Positions 1 to 4,821 of a stretch of DNA of 9,980 nucleotides are shown here, piece by piece. The number at the start of each line of letters is the position of its first letter. Position 1 is the stretch's first letter. The stretch is from Bacteroidales bacterium. Its GTDB lineage: Bacteria > Bacteroidota > Bacteroidia > Bacteroidales > UBA932. The notes beneath the pieces were generated by a model, which was not told the DNA's origin, made no database searches, and saw only the letters and a program-made list of their open reading frames with translations. A program made the translations under genes and the position numbers. Location of the stretch: contig JAGAAD010000037.1 in the NCBI GenBank assembly GCA_017615445.1, positions 1 through 9,980 of the forward strand, written 5' to 3'.

Positions 1-2
1 AC

Positions 3-137
3 GCCCCTTCTGCCGCCTCCTCTACCTCCACCTCCTCCGCGCCCATCATCCTGGATGCGGACCACATGTTCATCCCCTGCGCCGACCTTATGCGCGGCGG
101 CGAACTCATTCTTCACATGGGCCCTAACTGCAAGTGA
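3..137 (+). CDS. C-terminal fragment of a probable GH92-type alpha-mannosidase (5' end outside window)
   Basis: An open frame enters from the left edge and stops at TGA 135-137, giving 44 residues. The first part is a Ser/Ala/Thr-rich stretch (ssTSTSSAP). It is followed by DADHMFIPCADLMRGGELILHMG and a short PNCK end. The pattern D-[IL]-M-x-G-G-x-L-x-x-x-M-G-x-x-N close to the C-terminus is what I recall from the last beta strands of glycoside hydrolase family 92, exo-acting alpha-mannosidases that are common in Bacteroidota and usually exported for glycan breakdown. The family assignment is inference from a short tail; catalytic residues lie outside the window. The gene is convergent with truB and separated from it by the palindrome cluster at 136-323. 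It could instead be the tail of another beta-sandwich enzyme. Confidence 0.5.
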   Translation, partial: APSAASSTSTSSAPIILDADHMFIPCADLMRGGELILHMGPNCK

Positions 138-181
138 TGTCCCCTTTTTCGGGACACCACTGTCAAAAACACCCCCTTTTC

Positions 182-216
182 GCAAGAGGTGTCCCTTTTT
201 TCGGGACACCTCTTGC
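182..216. repeat. Perfect 14-bp inverted repeat (strongest hairpin of the cluster)
   Basis: The left arm GCAAGAGGTGTCCC (182-195) is fully complementary to the right arm 203-216, with a 7-nt loop TTTTTTC (196-202). Either strand would fold into a stable stem. The T-run is in the loop, not after the stem, so this is not a standard rho-independent terminator, although it may still slow polymerase or protect a 3' end. Confidence 0.85.
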
Positions 217-233
217 ACCATCCAGGTTAGAAA

Positions 234-323
234 GTGCGCGAGATGTCCCTGATTTTAGGACACCTCGCGCAAAAAAGCCCGTTTTTGGTAATGATGTCCC
301 CAAATATGGGACATCTCGCGCAC
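234..323. repeat. 90-bp unit bounded by perfect 16-bp inverted repeats
   Basis: GTGCGCGAGATGTCCC at 234-249 is exactly complementary to 308-323. Nested inside, the left arm also pairs with 258-271 (13 of 14 positions over 235-248), and 293-300 pairs with 308-315. The region can therefore form either one long-range stem or two local hairpins. The exact outer match suggests a recent or maintained unit, such as a small repeat with terminal inverted repeats. No coding capacity is evident. Confidence 0.7.
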
Positions 324-331
324 TTGGTGGA

Positions 332-1300
332 TTATTCAGCTAAAAGATGGAGGGCGTCATCAAGGGAGATGGCGTCGTTGATCGTGTAACCACCGTTTTC
401 GATGAGGCGCAGGGAGCTGAGAAACGCGCCCGACCCCAGTGCCTCCCCAAGATCTCGTGCCAGGGCCCGGATGTACGTTCCCTTTGAGCACTCAACGTCA
501 ATCATCGCCGTTGGAAGATCATACCCGCTGATATCCGCGACCCTTATCCGACCCTTTCCGTCATCCACAAAAGGACTTCCGCTCACTTTCCCCTCACCCT
601 GTGTACAAATACCCCCATTTTTGCACACGGAAGGGTAGTTTTCGGGGCTCTCGTGTGCAAATTCGCCCTTTTTTGCACACGGGGTAAGATCCCCGATCTG
701 GTCGGGGATGACAGAGAGGGAGTCACCCCCTACTTGATCGATGGTTTTTGCACACGGGGTGAATCCCACGAGATTAATATCGTAGATCGTGATGCGATTT
801 GCCTGGAGGATTCCGGTGTCGGAGACGGGGAGGCCCTGCTTGAAGAGTTTGCGGGCGGTTTCGTAGGCGCGGACACCGTCGATGGATTTGGCGCTGAAAA
901 GGGGAGCGACCTGATCCTGTTCGCCCAGGAAGGAGGGAAGCACGGCGCGCAGGGCTTCTTCGCTGACGCCGTCCACCGGGTATTCGCGGTCTATGGGCTT
1001 CTCCAGATCGTAGGAGGGAGTGGTCGCACCGAAGGACACGCCGGCGAGGTACCGCTTGCGTGAGCGCTGGAGCTCCTCGGCCCGCCGAGTGGCCGGGCCG
1101 ATGCACACCAGCAGTATCCCCGTCGCAAGCGGGTCCAGAGTGCCGGCGTGCCCCACCTTCAGGTTCTTCTTCCCGAAATGCTTAATCGCCGCATACTTCA
1201 CCTTGCGGATAACATCCGCCGATGTCCATCGATACGGCTTGTCTATCGGGAGAACGATTCCTTCCGGATAGTCCTCGATATTTCGCGACAGTTTCTCCAT
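332..1300 (-). CDS. truB: tRNA pseudouridine(55) synthase TruB with a long in-frame insertion
   Basis: TruB converts uridine 55 in the T-arm of most tRNAs to pseudouridine in the cytoplasm. The family motif GHAGTLDPLATG is at residues 50-61, with catalytic Asp56. The N-terminal LPIDKPYRWTSADV (17-30), the central LFSAKSIDGVRAYE (134-147) and the C-terminal CSKGTYIRALARDLGEALG (271-289) are all intact. The protein has 322 residues, while homologues in this group are usually near 230-250. The excess lies between the strand ending DINLVGF (about residue 180) and the strand DLPTAMIDV (from 261), normally joined by a short linker. That extra segment is repeat-derived and lacks family resemblance. 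The core is complete, so an active enzyme is likely. The start is ATG at 1300, without a clear Shine-Dalgarno sequence. Its upstream gap carries two hairpins, and rpiB precedes it on the same strand 93 nt away. Confidence 0.95.
   Translation of the reverse strand: MEKLSRNIEDYPEGIVLPIDKPYRWTSADVIRKVKYAAIKHFGKKNLKVGHAGTLDPLATGILLVCIGPATRRAEELQRSRKRYLAGVSFGATTPSYDLEKPIDREYPVDGVSEEALRAVLPSFLGEQDQVAPLFSAKSIDGVRAYETARKLFKQGLPVSDTGILQANRITIYDINLVGFTPCAKTIDQVGGDSLSVIPDQIGDLTPCAKKGEFAHESPENYPSVCKNGGICTQGEGKVSGSPFVDDGKGRIRVADISGYDLPTAMIDVECSKGTYIRALARDLGEALGSGAFLSSLRLIENGGYTINDAISLDDALHLLAE
530..760 (-). repeat. Palindromic-repeat insertion within truB (residues about 181-257)
   Basis: On the plus strand, TTTTTGCACACGG occurs at 618-630, 670-682 and 745-757; the last two copies extend to a 16-nt match (670-685 and 745-760), 75 nt apart, an exact 25 codons. 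Two copies form palindromes: CGTGTGCAAA 652-661 with 672-681 (perfect, 10-nt loop) and 601-609 with 620-628 (one mismatch). A third stem is ATCCCCGA 689-696 with 702-709. Read in the gene, the repeats give TPCAK twice and a related SVCKN. No stop codon occurs in the insert and the truB frame resumes after it. The borders are approximate, placed by comparison with the usual TruB fold. Confidence 0.8.
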
Positions 1301-1310
1301 ATTTTTCCGT

Positions 1311-1382
1311 AGTTACCTTGCGGAATTCCCCTCAAGGTAACTGCAATTCCGGGCTTACTCTGTATTCGCCATCACAGAGTAA
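1311..1382 (-). promoter_or_regulatory. Two hairpins in the rpiB-truB gap, possible leader or processing structure
   Basis: AGTTACCTTG (1311-1320) pairs perfectly with 1333-1342 across a 12-nt loop. TTACTCTGT (1355-1363) pairs perfectly with 1374-1382 across 10 nt. In addition, CGGAATT (1321-1327), in the first loop, is complementary to 1345-1351, outside that stem, so a pseudoknot or an alternative fold is possible. In the gene direction the last stem ends 10 nt before the truB ATG, where it could affect ribosome access. Neither stem is followed by a U-tract. The function is unknown; a repeat element is an alternative. Confidence 0.6.
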
Positions 1383-1393
1383 CCGTGAGTTTT

Positions 1394-1825
1394 TTATCTG
1401 ACAGGGATTTTGTCTATGCGGCGCTGGTGGCGGCCTCCCTCAAACGGAGTGTCCAGCCAGGCGCGGACGATAGCCACCGCCATCCTGTAGGAGATGAACC
1501 TGGCGGGCATCACCAAAACGTTGGCGTTGTTGTGCTGCTTGACTAGTTTGCCGATTGCGGTGCCCCAAGCCAATCCGGCGCGGATGCCCTGATGCTTGTT
1601 CAGAGTGATGGCCATTCCATTTCCCGTGCCGCAAAGAGCAATACCCAAATCCACCTTGCCGCCTTCGACAGCCTCAGCCAGCGGATGTGCCACATCCGTG
1701 TAGTCCATGCTCTCGGTAGTGTCCGTTCCGAAATTCACCACCTCAATTCCTCTTCCCTGCAAATACTTGATCAACTTCGCCTTGTACTCCACCCCCGCAT
1801 GATCGCTGCAAATACCTATTTTCAT
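1394..1825 (-). CDS. rpiB: Ribose-5-phosphate isomerase B
   Basis: The 143-residue protein belongs to the RpiB/LacAB isomerase family, which interconverts ribose 5-phosphate and ribulose 5-phosphate in the non-oxidative pentose phosphate pathway. Visible family features are the N-terminal SDHAG (7-11, with His9), the active-site segment CGTGNGM (65-71, Cys65 as the expected general base), QHNNANVLVMPAR (97-109, His98), and the C-terminal GGRHQRRIDKI (130-140), whose Arg residues bind phosphate. Length is normal for the family (about 145-150). LacA/LacB subunits have the same fold, but the lone gene and the CGTGNG form favour RpiB. Start ATG at 1825 has no Shine-Dalgarno sequence. It lies 258 nt after gltX, past a palindromic element and a possible terminator, so it probably has its own promoter. 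Base composition of the surrounding gap is AT-richer than the genes. Confidence 0.95.
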   Translation of the reverse strand: MKIGICSDHAGVEYKAKLIKYLQGRGIEVVNFGTDTTESMDYTDVAHPLAEAVEGGKVDLGIALCGTGNGMAITLNKHQGIRAGLAWGTAIGKLVKQHNNANVLVMPARFISYRMAVAIVRAWLDTPFEGGRHQRRIDKIPVR

Positions 1826-1844
1826 AATAACAATAATGAACCGT

Positions 1845-1872
1845 GTTATATAATTTCCTGATTATCAATCAA
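1845..1872 (-). promoter_or_regulatory. Possible rpiB promoter
   Basis: Read on the minus strand, TTGATT (1867-1872) and TATAAC (1845-1850) are separated by 16 nt, ending about 20 nt before the rpiB ATG. The region is AT-rich. The TTG suits a Bacteroidota -33 box, but the downstream element does not match the TAnnTTTG -7 consensus well, so this is a weak candidate. Confidence 0.2.
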
Positions 1873-1877
1873 TTATT

Positions 1878-1913
1878 AAAAATGATGTACCCCAAACAAA
1901 ACACATCGTTTTT
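1878..1913 (-). terminator. Weak terminator-like hairpin after the dcw-gltX unit
   Basis: On the minus strand AAAAACGATGT (1913-1903) can pair with ACATCATTTTT (1888-1878), with one mismatch and a 14-nt loop. It has an A-tract before and a T-run after the stem, so it could act in either direction. The G/C-containing part of the stem is only about five pairs, which makes it weak. It sits between the gltX stop and the possible rpiB promoter, a fitting place for a transcript end. Confidence 0.35.
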
Positions 1914-1953
1914 TATAATGGCCTGATTACTAGCAACTTGCAAAACACGCTGT

Positions 1954-2079
1954 GAAAATCAGTATCCCGTCCGAGCGACCCTAGCCACCCTCGGTCTGAT
2001 AGAGGGAGGGGCCCACGAAGTGGGAGGGTGAGCGGCGCGAAGTCGCCGCGAAGGTCGCTAGGATGGGATACTGATTTTC
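1954..2079. repeat. 126-bp palindromic element with 27-nt terminal inverted repeats
   Basis: The left arm 1954-1980 begins GAAAATCAGTATCCC and matches the reverse complement of 2053-2079 at 25 of 27 positions; the outer 15 are perfect. Inside, CACCCT (1986-1991) pairs with 2025-2030 and encloses a small hairpin CCCAC (2012-2016) with 2020-2024, and GCGGCG (2032-2037) pairs with 2044-2049. The whole can fold as a three-way junction. It begins 4 nt after the gltX stop codon and has no coding capacity. It resembles a miniature inverted-repeat element or a structured 3' UTR; no flanking target duplication was recognised. Confidence 0.75.
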
Positions 2080-2083
2080 TCAA

Positions 2084-3592
2084 CTAAATATGATTTCCTA
2101 AAGTCTTCAAACGTTTAACCGCCTCTTCGACACCGATACACGAAATAATCTCATGAATTCCGAGGCCGGAGCCGGAACCGGTGAGGGCCAGACGGATGCA
2201 GTTCATCACTTTGCCCATGGGCCACTCGCGCTCACGAATGTACTCTTCCAAATCCAGCCCCGATGACATAGCCTCCAGAGCCATCGCGTAATTCTCCGGA
2301 GTTCCGAACTTGCCGAGATCTTTCTCCACATACTCGGTGGGAGCCACAAACAAATATGGCGCGGCGGTCCAGAGATCCGCGACGAAAGTCGCGCGATCCT
2401 TGATCACGCCGACGACCTTAACGACATAGTCGTGCGAAGCGGAGACGCCATGCGAAGCCAGGATGGGCTCATACAGGGAAGCCAGCTCCTCGTCGCTCTT
2501 CATCCTGAGATATTCCTTGTTGTACCACTTCGCCTTGTCCGGATTAAACTTCGCGCCGCTCTTGCTGACATGGTCAAGCGAGAACGCGTCGATCAGCTCC
2601 TGCATGGACATAATCTCCCTTTCGTCGCCGGGATTCCAGCCCAGGAATGCAAGAAGGTTCACGAAAGCCTCGGGGAAGTAGCCGTCTTCGCGGTAACCGC
2701 GGTAGGTCTCGCCGTCTGAATTAACCCAGTTCAGCGGGAACACGGGGAAGCCCATCTTGTCGCCGTCGCGCTTGGAGAGCTTGCCGTTTCCGACAGGCTT
2801 CAGCAGCAGAGGCAGATGCGCGAAACGCGGCATGGTGTCCGTCCAGCCGAAAGCCTCATACAAAAGATAATGAAGAGGCAGGGAAGGCAACCACTCTTCG
2901 CCGCGGATGACCTCGGTGATCTCCATCAGGTGGTCGTCCACGATGTTTGCCAGATGATATGTCGGCAGTTCGTCGGCCCTCTTCCAGAGAACCTTGTCGT
3001 CCAGAGTCGCGCTGGAAACCTCCACATGGCCGCGGATCAGATCGTCCATCACGACAACACGATCAACTGGCATCTTGAAACGGATAGTCCAGTCCGTCCT
3101 CTCCGCCAACAATCTGGCGACCTCATCGGAAGGCAGCGTCAGCGAATTCCTCAAACCCGTCCGGGTCTCATAATTATAGATAAAAGTCTGTCCGGCAGCC
3201 TCCGCCTCCGCCCTCCGAGCCGAAAGCTCCTCAGCTGAATCGAAAGCATAGTATGCCCAGCCTTTCGCAACCAGCTCCTCGGCGTAGGCGCGATAGATCG
3301 CCCTGCGCTCGGACTGCCTGTAGGGAGCGTGCGGATGTTTAGCAGAAGCCTCCGACACAACAACACCGTTCTCAACCCCCTCGTCCGGAACTATCCCGCA
3401 CCAGTTCAGGGCCTCGATAATATACTGCTCCGCGCCTGGAACGAACCTCTGCGAATCGGTGTCCTCAATCCTTAAAATGAAATCTCCTCCGTGCTGCTTC
3501 GCATACAGATAGTTATACAAAGCCGTGCGCACTCCGCCCATATGGAGCGGGCCGGTGGGGGAGGGTGCGAATCTTACTCTTGTCCTTCTCAT
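2084..3592 (-). CDS. gltX: Glutamyl-tRNA synthetase
   Basis: This class I aminoacyl-tRNA synthetase charges tRNA-Glu with glutamate using ATP. The 502 residues contain the HIGH-type signature in PSPTGPLHMGG (10-20), the RGEEWLPS segment (230-237) and the KMSKS-type loop KLSKRDGD (271-278), followed by the helical anticodon-binding region; the segment KVMNCIRLALTG (461-472) resembles the end of that domain. Length fits Bacteroidota GluRS. The zinc-binding cysteines found in some bacterial enzymes around residue 115 are absent (AYYAFDSAEEL). Whether it also charges tRNA-Gln cannot be told from this sequence. Start ATG at 3592 overlaps the ftsZ TGA as ATGA, with AGGAGA 8 nt upstream inside ftsZ, so translation is probably coupled. 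Position at the end of a dcw cluster is unusual for gltX. Confidence 0.97.
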   Translation of the reverse strand: MRRTRVRFAPSPTGPLHMGGVRTALYNYLYAKQHGGDFILRIEDTDSQRFVPGAEQYIIEALNWCGIVPDEGVENGVVVSEASAKHPHAPYRQSERRAIYRAYAEELVAKGWAYYAFDSAEELSARRAEAEAAGQTFIYNYETRTGLRNSLTLPSDEVARLLAERTDWTIRFKMPVDRVVVMDDLIRGHVEVSSATLDDKVLWKRADELPTYHLANIVDDHLMEITEVIRGEEWLPSLPLHYLLYEAFGWTDTMPRFAHLPLLLKPVGNGKLSKRDGDKMGFPVFPLNWVNSDGETYRGYREDGYFPEAFVNLLAFLGWNPGDEREIMSMQELIDAFSLDHVSKSGAKFNPDKAKWYNKEYLRMKSDEELASLYEPILASHGVSASHDYVVKVVGVIKDRATFVADLWTAAPYLFVAPTEYVEKDLGKFGTPENYAMALEAMSSGLDLEEYIREREWPMGKVMNCIRLALTGSGSGLGIHEIISCIGVEEAVKRLKTLGNHI

Positions 3593-4821
3593 TGCTGTAT
3601 TCTCCTGATAGCTGCTTTTTCTTCGTATTCCCTGATAGTCTGCTCGTTGTCCGTCAAAAGGGCGGGAACCACGTTCGGATCATAGTCGAACTTCGGCTTG
3701 ACGGTGGTGCTGAAACCGATGTGGGTGGTAACTTCCCCCAAAGGGACCTCGCCGGCAGCGCCGGAAGACTTGTCGTAGACATAGTCGCTGTCTATCGAGA
3801 TTATGCTGCCGAGGTCGATGTCCGGGCCGAGGATGGCGCCGAGCTTGAAGCCGGTGGCGATGGCGGTGATGTGAATCGTGTCGCCGATCGAAGGATCGTC
3901 GTCCCAGATGAGGCCGTGCTTGAAGTTGTTGCCGCCTCCGGTGTACTCCGCGATCTTCTTGTTGATCTCGTCCAGCTGGTTCATCTTCAGACCCTGGTCG
4001 TTGTTGCCGGCGGTGATGTTCACCAAAACGTTTTTCGCAGTCTTTAAGTCGTAGTCGTTAAGCAGCGGGGATTCGAAGGCCTGTTTCACGGCATCGTCGA
4101 TCCTGTTAGGACCGCTGCCGGTGCCGCTTCCCATCAGAGCCATTCCGCTTCCGCGCATCATGGTCTGCACGTCTTCGAAGTCCACATTGATGTAGCCGGG
4201 CTTCTTGATTATTTCAATTATGCTGCGCACGGCGGTGGCGAGCACCTCGTCCGCCTTTGGGAAGGCATTCTGGATGAGCTCGTCGCCGAAGTACTGGTAG
4301 AGCTTTTCGTTGTTGATTATAATAAGGCTGTCCACGTTCTTCTCGAGCTCATGGATGCCGTCTATCGCGCGGGCGAGCACCTCGCGGCCTTCGTTGCGGA
4401 AGGGGAGGGTGACCACGCCCACCGTCAGGATGCCCTGGTCCTTCGCCATCTTCGCGATCACGGGGGTGGCGCCGGTGCCGGTGCCGCCGCCCATTCCGGC
4501 GGTGATGAAGAGCATCTTCGTGTTCGGATCCAGGATCTTCGCAGCGATTTCGTCCTGGCTCTCGAGCGCGGCGTTGCGACCCTTGGTGGGGTTCGTGCCG
4601 GCGCCGAGTCCGAGGCCGAGCTGGATCTTCAGAGGAACGCTGCAGCGGCCGAGGGCCTGCGCGTCAGTGTTGCACACCACGAAGCTGCAGCCCTGGATCT
4701 GCCTGTTGTACATGTAGTTGACTGCGTTGCAACCGCCGCCGCCCACACCGAGCACCTTGATGATGCTGTCTGCCGTGGGCCAGTCCTTGGGGGCAATGAT
4801 GATGTTATCTTCTTCAGGCAT
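3589..4821 (-). CDS. ftsZ: Cell division GTPase FtsZ
   Basis: FtsZ is the tubulin homologue that polymerises into the cytoplasmic Z-ring. Numbering from the ATG at 4821 (410 residues): GVGGGGCNAV (about 25-34) binds nucleotide, NTDAQAL (51-57) follows, the tubulin signature GGGTGTG is at 111-117, and the T7 loop NVDFEDV at 212-218 carries the Asp needed for GTP hydrolysis in the neighbouring subunit. The globular domain is complete. The C-terminal tail ends REYEEKAAIRRIQQ, where the usual conserved FtsA-binding peptide reads PAYxRR or similar; here the Pro is replaced by Ala. I chose ATG 4821 because GAGGAGG lies 9 nt upstream; a frame extension to a TTG at 4851 adds ten residues of low-complexity sequence and lacks such a site. 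It overlaps ftsA by 8 nt and gltX by 4 nt. Confidence 0.97.
   Translation of the reverse strand: MPEEDNIIIAPKDWPTADSIIKVLGVGGGGCNAVNYMYNRQIQGCSFVVCNTDAQALGRCSVPLKIQLGLGLGAGTNPTKGRNAALESQDEIAAKILDPNTKMLFITAGMGGGTGTGATPVIAKMAKDQGILTVGVVTLPFRNEGREVLARAIDGIHELEKNVDSLIIINNEKLYQYFGDELIQNAFPKADEVLATAVRSIIEIIKKPGYINVDFEDVQTMMRGSGMALMGSGTGSGPNRIDDAVKQAFESPLLNDYDLKTAKNVLVNITAGNNDQGLKMNQLDEINKKIAEYTGGGNNFKHGLIWDDDPSIGDTIHITAIATGFKLGAILGPDIDLGSIISIDSDYVYDKSSGAAGEVPLGEVTTHIGFSTTVKPKFDYDPNVVPALLTDNEQTIREYEEKAAIRRIQQ
3601..3606 (-). promoter_or_regulatory. Ribosome binding site of gltX
   Basis: AGGAGA on the minus strand lies 8 nt before the gltX ATG, within the last codons of ftsZ (the Arg-Ile of IRRIQQ). 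This supports ATG 3592 as the start and re-initiation at the ATGA overlap. Confidence 0.6.

Larger units (their letters stand above)
136..323. repeat. Cluster of four TGTCCC/GGGACA palindromes between convergent genes
   Basis: Four short inverted repeats share the core TGTCCC, 7 to 9 nt, GGGACA: 138-156, 190-208 (inside a longer stem), 244-262 and 295-313. Their cores begin at 138, 190, 244 and 294/295, a spacing of 50 to 54 nt. The sequences between units are also alike: CAAAAACACCCCCTTTTCG at about 164-182 and CAAAAAAGCCCGTTTTTG at 270-287 both pair an A-tract with a T-tract around a C-rich centre. The cluster fills the whole gap between the plus-strand gene end and the truB stop. Hairpins here could stop transcription from both sides, but none is followed by a clear U-tract. 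It may equally be a dispersed palindromic repeat. Confidence 0.8.

Noticed and set aside
182..216. Standard rho-independent terminator
   Set aside because: The stem is perfect, but the T-run is in the loop and neither side is followed by a T-tract.
136..323. CRISPR array
   Set aside because: Spacing is regular, but the units are short palindromes that differ in their arms, the linkers resemble each other instead of being unique, and no cas gene is visible.
55..343. Small plus-strand open frames across the palindrome cluster
   Set aside because: Their translations are repeats of CPFF/RDT-like words produced by the palindromes, with no start signal. Only the frame ending at 137 looks like a real protein end.
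530..760. truB as a pseudogene broken by the insertion
   Set aside because: The reading frame is open through the insertion and resumes exactly, and all catalytic and C-terminal motifs are present.
1954..2079. tRNA or known riboswitch
   Set aside because: The branched fold has no tRNA signature loops or CCA acceptor pattern, and I recognise no riboswitch core.
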